Part shown: piece after piece, positions 1 to 11,000 of the stretch
How the letters are laid out: each line of letters opens with the position of its first letter
Position numbering within the stretch: position 1 is the first letter of the stretch
NCBI RefSeq assembly: GCF_019059575.1
Contig: NW_024881782.1
Coordinates: 199,001 to 263,000 of the forward strand
Direction of reading: 5' to 3'
DNA length: 64,000 bases
DNA from: Amphibalanus amphitrite
Lineage: Eukaryota; Arthropoda; Thecostraca; Balanomorpha; Balanidae
The notes under the pieces: generated by a model
Told to the model about the DNA's origin: nothing
What the model saw: the letters and a program-made list of their open reading frames with translations, nothing else
The model's database searches: none
Made by a program: the position numbers and the translations under genes

Positions 1-297
1 CATGAGCAAATCATGGGTACCGGCAGGCGACTCATCGCATTTCGGCATTTTGTGCTGTAGTGCATGTGCAATTTTTGTTCTACGGCCCTGGACAAACATA
101 ATGAAACGTTAAATATAGGTACACTAGGCCTCTGGAGGCCTGCCCTTTAGTGGCTAATCAAGGCACCCTGTGCGTATTGTGGGCTGCTGCACATTTTGAG
201 GACATTTGGCTCCTTACCTCCGACATTATCTTTTTTGTGTGCAATTCTGTCGATCTTTTATTTCAATCGCTTGGTGAATAACCAGCCGGTTGTGGAG
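1..297. other. Intergenic, no gene seen
   Basis: AT-rich non-coding sequence. I see no open frame, repeat or RNA gene that I can support. Confidence 0.5.
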
Positions 298-783
298 TTA
301 AAGGGACCCTCCCACCTTAACATTAGATTTGAGTTGAGATAGCCAAAATGGGGTCCCTGGCTCACAATTACCGGTTTCGGCACTCACAACATCGAGAAAT
401 GCCTTAAATCGGAAATATTGAATTTCAAAATTGCAGCATTTTGATTCAGAGGGGCTAATGGTTAGGAATACCCCTCTGAATGTGTGACGTCAGCGCAGAT
501 ATCTAACGATTTTTAAATGTTTGACTAAAACGTTTTGTAGCACGCGGTGGTATATGCTATTTGCGCGCAACAACTGCCGCAAACGCCGCACTTCTAAAAT
601 AAAGTCGCTAGAAACAGCGGAGATCCCAAAAAATTAAACAAAAGTAAAAGTCTAATATCTTGAAAACCGGTGAATATTTTTCGGTGAAATTTGGTAGATA
701 TTCGTTATCGCTCTTTCTGAACCGAGCGACATCACTTTCATGCCAATTCATAAACTTTTTTGAAGGTGGGAGGGTCCCTTTAA
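298..783. mobile_element. TTAA-flanked MITE, AGGGAC family, copy 1
   Basis: TTAA occurs at 298-301 and again at 780-783. Inside it are inverted termini: AGGGACCCTCCCACCTT on the left, with the reverse complement AAGGTGGGAGGGTCCCT on the right. A second member with the same termini and a shared interior block (GAGTTGAGATAGCCAA) lies at 6037-6541, in the opposite orientation. There is no coding capacity. The TTAA target duplication suggests piggyBac- or Kolobok-type mobilisation; the superfamily is an inference. Confidence 0.7.
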
Positions 784-957
784 TCGGCCAAATGTGCCCT
801 TTTTAGGGGAAGGGGGGGGGGTCGCGAAGATTCTTCTTAAGAGCACCAAGAAAGTTAGGCCATTGGTCAACTGGTAAATATGAATGTATCAGCTTCCTTG
901 CACGAGTGGCATAGGCTATTTTTTGACATGTATTTGCACTCATACCACATAAATGCT

Positions 958-2356
958 TTAACCCGCGCCGTGGGGGGGGCGTTTTTACGCCCCCCTCAGG
1001 TTTTTAGCGAATATCTCAAACGGCGGAGCTGCGCGCCGCCGTTTTTGGTACACCTGTTCATACGAAACTTTCAGCGATTGATATGAGTAACAGCATGTAT
1101 AAAATGTATATCTCGGATTTTTGATATCTCTGACCCAAGGTCAGGTCAGTTTTGTGACCTCTCCATTATAAATCAATGGGAGGAAATTGAATTACAGTGT
1201 CCCAAAATTATATTTTGGCTTGGGTGTCTGAGGGGAATATTCGTCGCTACAAAGAGGGCTGAGAGTGGAAAATTGCCTGTCAGAATGGCACAGAAAAAGA
1301 GCGGGAAAAGGATCAACAATTTATTGGTGAATTTCGGAGGATGTGGGAGCTGATTTATAAAATAGGTGAATCGAATATGGAGGGAAGTAAAAGGTACACG
1401 CAGATGCTCTTTATTGGTAAAATAAGGAGTGAAAAATTGATCTGGAAAATTGGAGGTGAGAGTGGAGAATTATTTTGATTTGGATGTCACTTCCCACCCA
1501 AACTGGCAAATTTTGGGACACAATTTATTGAAATGCGCCTCTTTTGGACGAATGTCGTTAAAAAATTTTCTCAAACATCGGTTCACAGGTAAACATGGTA
1601 GGTACACTGAATCGGAAAAATACACCTCTGACCCCTCTGTATGCCCCTGAGGTCATCTCAGGTCATGAACGGTCACCAGCATTTTTTTGGCCTTAACTTT
1701 TGACAGAGACGTGCTAGAGCGGTGAGAACACATCAGATGTGTTCAGCTTGACGATACGGACCGACTGATATGCAACATGGCCCTTTCCGGTCCGGTCATG
1801 ACCTTGACCTGAGGTCAAATTTTTAAAATGACTTTCAAGGTCAACAAATAGTTCATTCGACGCGTCTCGACGAGAGAAACACGATGCTGCCAAAAGTAAT
1901 GTCGTGGCTGTATTGAGTCAAAAGTTATTGCCGAAAAACATTCTTCGTGAAAACGGTTATTTTGATGGTTTTTGCCCTCCGGAGGCTGAACCATTGACCT
2001 GAGGTCAAATCGGAGGCCATCACTCAGAAAGGTCTGTAAAAGGGCTATCGAATGCGCTTTTCCGCGGCGCTGTAGCTCTATTGGTTCCCGAGTTAGACGT
2101 TGGCAGTTTCCAAAAGTATTGAATGGGACTAAATTTGACCTTTGCTGACCTCTGGTGACCTGACCTTTGATCTGACCTAAAAGATGATTGAAGTGTTTTC
2201 CTTCTTATTTTTGATGCTCTTTCAATTGCCGCTTACCGCGTGTCGCTACGTGGCCCAGGGGCCAGGAGCCGAGTTAGAGGGGGGGGGGGGGGCGTGAAAA
2301 CTCCCTTCCCCCAGCACTCTGCGGAAAGTTCAGGCCACCAGCACGGCGCGGGTTAA
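958..2356. mobile_element. TTAA/poly-G element, copy A
   Basis: A 1.4-kb non-coding element bounded by TTAA at 958-961 and 2353-2356. The termini are inverted: TTAACCCGCGCCG on the left and CGGCGCGGGTTAA on the right. Just inside the left end is a G-run followed by a C-run, which can form a hairpin. A long G-run at about 2280-2292, followed by C-runs, lies near the right end. The interior has many TGACCT/AGGTCA hexamers. It shares interior blocks with the elements at 27290-28304, 28841-30014 and 39573-40780. No transposase is visible, so it is non-autonomous. TTAA plus CCC...GGG ends resemble piggyBac ends. Confidence 0.75.
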
Positions 2357-2639
2357 CAATATCGGAACTTCTGGAGCAAATCCGAAGCGAAATTCCATGT
2401 CGATAAGATAATAGTTCCGGAGGGTCGCGGATTAGCCGCGATGACGGTTAACCCGTCTGTGGAAGCGATGTAGCCGTTAAATCTGGCATGCTTGGCCTCA
2501 GCTCCGCGGATGGGCTGTGTTGCTGGCATGAAAGTAGGTACCTAAACAATGGACTGAATTCTTCCATCGATCTTTTCTCTTAAGTTTAGTTCCGTCTGCG
2601 CCATTCCCCCATTTCCTTCCATTAACCCTGACACGCCCT

Positions 2640-3640
2640 GGACCACGCCGTCGCCATGCCCGCTTCAAACCGGTCCCCGTAGACAGGCGGCGGCTCCTCG
2701 GGGCCGAGCCGTGCCGTTAGCGGGCCGCGTGGCGCGCCTATTCTTCGCGCGCAAAATGTGCGGCACATGCTGGCGCGCCGTCGCCGGTCCAGGTGTGTTT
2801 CCGGCGGGACGGTACCGGCGGTCCCACCTGGCTGACAGGTGCCGCTGCGCCGACACCGGCGATCCCCGCGCGACGCGACGCGCCGGCGTCCGACGATGGG
2901 AACCGTAGGCTACCGGTGTCGGCCAGCGCTGCGGAGTCGATGAGTTTTCGGTGACTCCGACAGCCGACTCAGAGTCCGGCTTCCAGAATTCGCCTCCGGT
3001 CAGAACTGTCCACTTCAATCCGACCGATTCCGATTCTGACTCTGACTCCGTAGCCTTGGTGCCGGCGTTGGTGGCTGAGGGCTCGAGCGCTGGTTTTAGT
3101 CCGGAGGATGTGGTCCCAGTTGTGGCGGCAGGAAGTGGGCGGCCGTACGGACGGGTCGGGTGACGGGACAGCACCCATTTCACCGGGCCGGATGGAAAAT
3201 TGGCAACCCTGACCCGAAAATGTCTGACCCGAAAGTTGTGTCTCCACGTGCTTCGTAGCACTCGCAAGGGGCTGTGTCGCAACTGGTATGCTTGTGATCG
3301 ATGCGCGTTTGTTCCGGTTCCATGAGTATGAAGCTGCCATTTTCTGCGCCTCTTTCGTAAATCGCGAGAGGACAACGCGGGTCTGGATGCGGTATTTCAC
3401 CTCATCTGCCGTGGGTGCAGTGGCAGTGCGCCACCCTCGGTGAGTCGTTAGGCAAGTGCAGCTCCCTCGTGGGTGGAGTGGACTGGCCTCGCATTGTTCG
3501 GTCCACACGCTGCGAGTGCAGCCGTCTCTCGGCAATGACTCGCCGCTTCCGGGACCGCCAAGTCTGCATGTTCTGCAGTTCTGACTCTGCGAGATGGCGA
3601 CCCTCTCGACCAACCGTCGGCCGTTTTGGGAATCAGGCTT
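2640..3640. other. GC/CpG-rich stretch without a recognised gene
   Basis: CpG-dense sequence with overlapping open frames on both strands, the longest about 240 codons on the minus strand. The frames are arginine-, proline- and serine-rich, match no family I know, and look like by-products of base composition. It could be an unmethylated CpG island or hold a 5' non-coding exon. I do not call a protein here. Confidence 0.35.
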
Positions 3641-3797
3641 TTTGGAGTCTATTCTTCTTTTTTTTGGTCCCACTTTTTTGTCAGTTTTCAAACGGTTCAT
3701 GAAGCTGATTGTCTTCTTATATCATTGTTCCTAACCTTTTCCTTTCATGTGATTCTGTAACGCGAACGCTTCTGTCATACTTTGGACGTTGGAATGA

Positions 3798-3951
3798 GCA
3801 TGATTTTGAACAGCCGAGCAGTTGACACACTCAATGTGTCCGTTCAATGATATCTGCCGTTCACTCGTTTCGATTTCTTTCATGGGAAAACAAGTGAACG
3901 TCTTTGAACGGACACAGCGTGTTTCAGCTGCTCGGCTGTTCAAAATCGTGC
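3798..3951. repeat. Long imperfect hairpin (fold-back)
   Basis: The left arm, starting GCATGATTTTGAACAGCC, is matched by a right arm ending GGCTGTTCAAAATCGTGC. Each arm is about 65 bases with scattered mismatches around a short loop near 3870-3890. The arms are much longer than a typical animal pre-miRNA, so a fold-back transposon remnant or a siRNA-producing hairpin is more likely than a microRNA. Confidence 0.65.
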
Positions 3952-4199
3952 TGTTAGATCAGCCGCATAAGAGACAGTTTGTGGGCAACAGCCACCTTGT
4001 AAATGCTCGATGCCATTTTAGGGGCTCTGCAGCAAGGAACGCCGCATCCGATCAATTTTGACGCATGATGCCTTTAAAATCTCGGCCTTCGGTGGCAACA
4101 GGGAACTGCAGATTTATTTAATTGCACCCCATGATGGACGTTTTTAAAGGTTAGTTGAAAAACAGGCATTTAAATATTCACAAATATTCGTTAGTGACA

Positions 4200-5830
4200 A
4201 TGGATGGCTGTACCACCGTCTGGCGGGCCGGGCCGGGCCGGGCCGGCCGACGGCCGCCACCTGTCGGGGGCGGGATGGCGCGCCATGGCCCGCGCGCGCG
4301 CGCCGCCGCGCCGCTACCACTTTTGGCGCGCTTTTCTCGGGGCGGACGCTGGCAGGAGTTTATGGCCCTTCGAGACCTTTCGCTGCCTTATTTCAGTGCC
4401 GCGTTGTTTTTAGTATGGATGCCATGCCTGTGTGAACTAATTATTCCCAGATGCTGCTCTTTTGCTCTTTCATGAGCCTTGCCTCTTACAGTGAATGTTT
4501 AGTTTCAGTTCAGTTTTTAAGTTGATGTGATCCCCGGCTGTGGTTGCTCAGGGTGTAAAGAAAGGAGGGAATGAGTTTGAAATTCTTTCTTATCAAGGTC
4601 GTAATGGTGCCGTGAGATTTTGGTACCACAGAGGTCGTCAGGAAGGAAATTAAGATCCATGAATGACTCAATGAAGAGACCAAGCGCGAGGTGCTGCTGT
4701 AAAGAGCCCAGTACACATCACCATCGCGAAATGTGAATGTCTGAAACACGACACATCGGTGGTCAGCTGGTATCCATTTTTTCAGCTCCGATACCATTGC
4801 CGTGCCTCTGCACGTTTTGGCGTTATCGCGGCTAGACTGGGTGGTCAGAAGCGAGGGGGATGTAGTGTCCGAGGACCGAGTCCCTTAAGCCGACGGTTCT
4901 GGCGGGCAGACGAGGGGGGGGGGATGCCTGGGGACGGCCCCGGCTCGGATTTCATCGGCGAGCGTCGGACCGACGCCGTCTCCCCGCGCGTTTTGCGCGC
5001 GCTCGACCTTTGTCTGGTAATCCGGTCCTCCGGGGGGTCGCGTCCCCCGCGCCCGCCACGTCGCGCCGCCAGACGTGACGTCACGCGGCGGCTCCAGGGA
5101 GCAGGCGTCGGGTCACACTCCTCGCCCGCTGTCGGGAATGTTTCACCGGTCACCCCATCCAAAAATAGCCACCTCCCGGGACCGTCTCAAAGACGTGCCA
5201 TTGTCCGTCCCGTTAGCTGTCCCTGGCGCCGCCCCTGCGGCCGGCGGCGCGGGAGCCCGGCGCGCGCTGATAGGGGGTCGGGGGGACGGCGTGTCGCCGC
5301 CGGCCGGCGGCCGAACAGCTGACCGATCAGCTGATCGCGCCGGGCCCACTCAACCACGCCGGTTCGACCGCGCCGGTCCCGTCAGCACGGAGCTGTCACC
5401 TAACCCCGCGCGTGTAGCATCACGGTGTGCAATACGGGTGTTCCGGACGCCACTGGGAGCAGGATATTCGCCGGCGTTTACAGCGCACCAGTTCCGGTAG
5501 GTGAGGAGTGCATGCCGCACGCCGCGCGCGACGCGCCATCGACCACCTGTCGGGTGTCCGGCGCGCCGGCGGGTAGTGTTGGCGGCTGGCGCCGTTTTGG
5601 ACGCTCGCGAGCGTGGGTGACCTTTGCGGAGGGTGGTGTTGCCCGCGCGGAGGTCGGACTCGTCTGGTGGGGTGGAGTGGACACATGTTGCAGGGGAGGG
5701 AGGGAGGGAGGGAGGGGAGAGGCTGCAACGTGGCCGCCGGCGTCTGCAACAGCTGACTCGGCGTGGCGCGTGGAATCCTTCGGCCCGGGTCGCTGGCCTT
5801 CGGTTACTGATGGGTGATGGGCTACATACC
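4200..5830. promoter_or_regulatory. CpG island, possible upstream promoter region
   Basis: A strongly CpG-rich 1.6-kb block with GC boxes and a GGGA repeat at about 5695-5717. It lies 2 kb upstream of the first cyclin E candidate exon and on the same side, so it could hold that gene's promoter or a non-coding first exon. A donor-like CCG|GTAGGT occurs near 5497. Only composition and position support this. The open frames within it look like GC artefacts. Confidence 0.3.
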
Positions 5831-6036
5831 AACGCTGCTTCGCTTCGATTTGTTACTGCCTTCTTTTTGTTTTATGTTTATATTTATTGTCTATATGAAA
5901 GTTGAAATACCTTACCTTGGAATGCATTGTTTAATACATTCACGCTCCACTGTTACAACCTATCTGGCTGCTTCCGAATAAATTTTGGCAATAGTGTTAG
6001 GTCATTTAGTTACCTTTAAATTTTTACTGACTACCT

Positions 6037-6541
6037 TTAAAGGGACTATCCCACCTTCTAAAATGTTGTTAAAACCAGTTAAATTGTGCCCGACTTTATA
6101 GATTGGATGACCAGGAACACGGTTCTGGCATTTATTTTTCATTAAACATCTTAGGCTTCCCATATTCCAAACACAAACTTTCAAATATGTGACGTCACAA
6201 CCCAAAATTACCTCCTACCCCAGGCCACATTACTGTCATAAAGCTGATTCTTTTTACTCTGTAGGCACCATAACAAAGTTCAGACCAAGTTTTAAGCGAT
6301 TTTTCAACGAACAAACCCATTTAAATCAGAATGACTAAACGAGGTGACGTCACACTAACGGTCGCTCCATGTTGAAGATAGGGCCTTGCACAAGGCCCAT
6401 TTTCAAATGAAGGGAACGAATTTCTTCAACACCAAGAGGCCGCGGGGGTTGCAACCTAGATAGATAGTGGTTTCTGAACCTCGCCGCAAACTTGGCTATC
6501 TCAACTCAAACCCCATGTTAAAGGTGGGATAGTCCCTTTAA
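6037..6541. mobile_element. TTAA-flanked MITE, AGGGAC family, copy 2
   Basis: TTAA at 6037-6040 and 6538-6541 flanks inverted ends AGGGACTATCCCACCTT and AAGGTGGGATAGTCCCT. It is the sister of the element at 298-783, inserted in the opposite orientation, and shares the TTGGCTATCTCAACTCAA block next to one end. There is no coding capacity. The ends differ from copy 1 at a few positions, so the insertions are not very recent. Confidence 0.7.
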
Positions 6542-7744
6542 ACTGTTTTGTTATGATCGGATTGTTTTTATTTAAATACCACGTTTGTCGTTTTATTAAA
6601 TGCCCGTTTTTAAATGTCTACCAAAAAAAGATGTCGAACGTTTATTCGACGTATGAGGTGAAAAATATTAAATAAAAATTTTTTCGGCTTTATTGAGTTG
6701 CGTTATTCACTGGTTCAGACCAATGGTTAAGGAGACTCCGTAAAGCCGTAATATTTGTTTTTTTAAGTATTTTTTTTATCCCTGTACAGCCCAAAACTTA
6801 AAAAAAACACACATCTGGGGATCCTTATTGAAAGTGGAAGACCTCATTGAATGGATGATTTTTTTTTTTTTTCATTACCTCGGACACGAGTAGGTACACC
6901 AATTTTTTGGTGCAAAACGGAACAATGGTAGCCTATGTTCTGAGAGCGATTTCATGTTGGTGTGATGCCCAGTTAGAAATAATGTTTTCTTTGCTTAATC
7001 CTCGTAACTAAAGTTTCATGTTATTTCCTTCATAATGTGAGCTTCAGATTAGATCGGCCTTTGTTTCGAATCGGCTTTACTTCGTTTCTGACTCAAGTGC
7101 TTTTTTCCGATGATTTCCTAAAAGATATAAGCAGTTTGAATCATTGAATAGCCACGGGCCCGTGTGCCCGGTAATTTGTTGCGAATCGCTGCAGATCTGC
7201 CACCCCTACCCGGCTTCTTCGCTCGCGCTAACTCCAGACTCTAACCGCTAACTGGCCGATGTAAATGAATGAAACTGTCTTCATTGAAGACAGTGGAACG
7301 TATCGCGGCAGATGACGTCACGGTCGTCCTGGGTCTCATGCGGCTCTTTTGTTAGGGGCTTGTTGAAGGCAAGAACTTGATACCCTGAAAGGCACATTCA
7401 CTTTTGTAGGATTTAACCGCGATAAACATATTATTTGAAGGTTCTGAAAACCAGAGTGATATTTTTTGAAGCACAGTTTTTAATGGCTCATTCACCATTC
7501 TGGAGGCTGCAAGCTGTGCTCGTCCACGTGATATGATACCTTTTTGGTTTCTACTTTATCACGTGCCTTGATCACGTGCACAACTTGACACATCTAATCA
7601 AGGTCATGAGGTCAATACTCGTGTAGTTCCTTAATTATTGCTTTTTGCTTCTTCATTTTGTTGACTATTTTCATTTCCTCAAAATTATTTTTGCATAACA
7701 CCTGATGTGTTGTGTTCATTTTCGTTACTTGCGCTTTACCAACA
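6542..7744. other. Intergenic upstream of cyclin E
   Basis: AT-rich sequence with short A and T runs and several CACGTG-type E-boxes near 7535-7580. I find no coding segment. It could hold 5' untranslated or promoter sequence of the downstream gene. Confidence 0.3.
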
Positions 7745-7794
7745 ATGGCCACGAGTACCACTTACCTGTGTGAACAGTCAATATTCTTTCAATG
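7745..7794 (+). CDS. Candidate first coding exon of cyclin E
   Basis: An ATG at 7745 in a fair context (preceded by CCAACA, followed by G) opens 16 codons and two bases before a good donor, ATG|GTACGT. The two leftover bases match what exon 2 at 8024 needs, giving a short N-terminus followed by the basic segment of exon 2. The phase match has about a one-in-three chance of being coincidence, and cyclin E N-termini are not conserved. An alternative is initiation at the internal ATG at 8109, or a more distant first exon. Confidence 0.3.
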
Positions 7795-8023
7795 GTACGT
7801 TCATTGATTTTGTACTGCATGTTGCATGTTGACTGGCTTGAGATATTTACGCGAGCACTGTCAGTGTCTAACGCTCAACAACAATCCCAGTTCAATCCTG
7901 CCCGTTTCGAAATTCATCCTCATCGAACTTTTCCGTTCTTGGCCATTTATCACTTGCTGAACCCTGACGACCTAACGTGACCCCCGATGGGACCCCACCT
8001 GACCCGCCACCCGTCCTCCTCAG

Positions 8024-11000
8024 GGGCAGCTCGAGACCGATCCGCGCGGCACCGGCCATCCTGACGCGCTCCAAGCGGCGGCGGCCGACCGACAGTCCCG
8101 TGTCGGCCATGGACCAGGGCGCCGGCCCGTCAGCGGTCAGCCAGCTCGGCCAGCAGAGCTGGGGAAGCTCACCGGCACTCAGCGTCGACAGCTTTTCGAG
8201 CACGCCTGCGGCTGGGGAGAGTCTGAGCTCGCTGGCGGCCAGCACGCCCGGCTCCATGGAGAGCCTGGACTCGGACTCGAGCAGGACGTTTCTGCGCGGC
8301 TTCGATAGCCAGTGGAAGCGGCAGCGGGCGCGCACGCCTCCGCCCTCCAGCTGGTCAAAGTGAGTGTCTCGGGAGGGACCGGGAACACAGGGAATTAGTC
8401 GGTTGATGGTTTTGTGTTGCCGGAAATGTTTAAGCTCTTTACTAGAGGTGATGTTTTTCAATAATCTAGCGGGCTTCCTAACGCAAGGCTGAAAGAAGTT
8501 TGCTGATTAGACGCGTTGTAGTGCGTTTTGCTTTTTATTTAGTGCCCTGACTGAGACGCTACATCAGTTGAGCAATATTCGATGACTTGTTGACCACTTC
8601 ATCGTGATTCCGCCACTGATTGGCTAAACTTTATTTGGACCGAAATCTGTGTAATCTACGAGTACTTGGCGCCGTAACGCCACCTCTGAATGGCGACGTT
8701 ACGCCGCCCCTGACCGTTTCGCTGACGCCGCCTCTGACCGTTGCCCTGACCGGCCACAGGTTCCGCGAGTCGCAGGTGATGCCGCCGCAGATCCGGCAGC
8801 GGGTACCGCCGCTGCCCGATCTGCAGTGGACGGAGGCCGAGGATCTCTGGAACAGTATGCGCACGAAGGACTACAGCTACAAGCGGGACCCTGCCCTCAT
8901 GAGCCACCACCCGGCGCTGAAGCCCCACATGCGAGCCATTCTCATCGACTGGCTCATTGAGGTGGGTATTTCGAATACAACGAGCGAGCTAAACGAAGAA
9001 CGAGAAATTTTTTGATCATTTAGGGAGTTACAACATGTTTAGTTTTTGTAGTGAATCAAACCTGGATGGCATTGAACTATTCAAAATATACCACATGCTG
9101 TTTTATAAGATGCAAGGCGAACTTCAGCGACGAATGAGCAGATTTCCGCTCATTTGACCCCTGTTGTTCCCCCGTCTGACTTCTGCTCATCCTGTGTTCG
9201 TCAGGTGTGTGAAGTGCACCGGCTACACAGGGAGACGTTCTACCTCGCGGTCGATTTTCTGGACCGGTATTTAAGTCGCGCCCGGGACCTGCCCAAATCA
9301 CAGCTCCAGTTAGGAGGTGAGATAACGGACAGTGGCGCGGGGCGCCATTGATGGCGCAGTGTGCAGAGCCTGCGGCTTCCGCTGTACTCTTGAAGAACGG
9401 CTGTGGTCGTTGTAGGGTTATAGTCAATTATATTCGCATCGTGTGGGTGACAAGAAAAAAAATGTCGAGCTGATTTGGCAAGTTGATGGTCTTAAAAGTG
9501 AAGCTGAACATCGGAAAAATGGTAAAAGCTGGTTCTTGCCAAGCGACAAATAGTTTGAGCAAATGGAAGCTGACTGATTTACATTCGACCACCTGGTTAT
9601 GTCGCGGTCTATGTAAGGTGATGTCGTTTGCGGTCACTATGGTATACGTTTGCGGTCTCGCTCACACGGCATGTGTTCCCATGCCTGCAGGCATCACATG
9701 CCTCATGATAGCCGCCAAGCTGGAGGAGATCTACCCGCCCAAGGTGGCCGACTTTGCCTACGTCACAGACGGCGCCTGTACCCAGGAGGACATTCAGGAC
9801 AAGGAGCTGGTCATCATGAAGGTATGTCGGGAGGGGATGGTGGTGGTTTGGAGAGGCGGCGGATACCATGGTGGTTGGTGGTGATGGGGAATAGTTGATG
9901 GGGTTGGGATGGCTCTTGGCTCTGTGGATGATTGGTTTCTGCTTGGCGTGTAATGTTTCGGCTGGATTACAGTTGGGTTGGTCTCTCCATTGGAATGTGG
10001 TTGAATGATTGAGGTTGCATTGGTTTCTCGCTGTGGGTTTACTATGGTGAATGGTCTCACGGCTGGTGGCGGTATTTGAGATGGGCAATCCTGCGTTGTA
10101 TATGGGGCTTATCAATGCTTAGGGTCTGCTGCATACCTACGCCAATGGCAGCTGTATGATTTGTGATGGACACTGACACTTTTCCTTTCCTTCTATGCGC
10201 GGTCAGATCAGCGAAGGTATGAAACTGTGGAATTAACCATTTGTTACATGTCAACGATAAGTTTTTTGTGTGTTTGTCAGTGAGTTGATTTCCACTTTCC
10301 ATTTTTAATGTTACCAGTTCACTTTTGTCAGCTGATTTTGTCCCCCTATTTTGTATTTGCATGCCTTGTGTTGGTATTTGTGCTACTAGCTGCAAGACTA
10401 ATGCAGTTTTTTTCCTAATATAGCCTCAGTTTGTAACTAATTGATTATAGAGAGGCCAATTTATTTTGTTGTGCTTCTTTTCGTGCATTTTAGGAAAAAT
10501 AAAATAATTAAACCCTTTGTGTCAGGTCAGTATCATTGTAAACGTATGGCGTATGCATAATATAATGTTCCTGCTCGCATACCACCAGCTGCTCACCGGT
10601 CCAAAAGTGGTGTCGAATTCCCGGCTAATTATGTAGACCACCTTTTATTCGCATTTCATGGGTCAAGGCTGTATTCGAAAGCGATATATTTTTGCGGTTA
10701 TCAAACTGATCACATCCAGACGTCGTACTTCCTTATTTAGTAGACTTGGCTGTTGCTTCTTGGACTCGAGAGATCAAAGTGTAGCTGAGAAGTGCAGTGC
10801 AAGCCGCCGTCGAATCACGAAAACCCTAGGCCATCTATGCACCGAAGTATTGACACACATATTTCCCTCTGTGCAGGTGTTGAACTGGTCCTTGTCACCA
10901 ATCACTCCTCAGCACTGGCTGGGCACCTATCTGCAGCTCACAAACATGGAGGAAACCAGATGCGGTGAGTAGGAACGCCTTTCGTTAGCTCAGATTGATA

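Noticed and set aside
2665-3700. Open frames of 236-243 codons on the minus strand
   Set aside because: They overlap each other in different frames in a CpG-rich block and show only Arg/Ser/Pro-rich composition with no domain.
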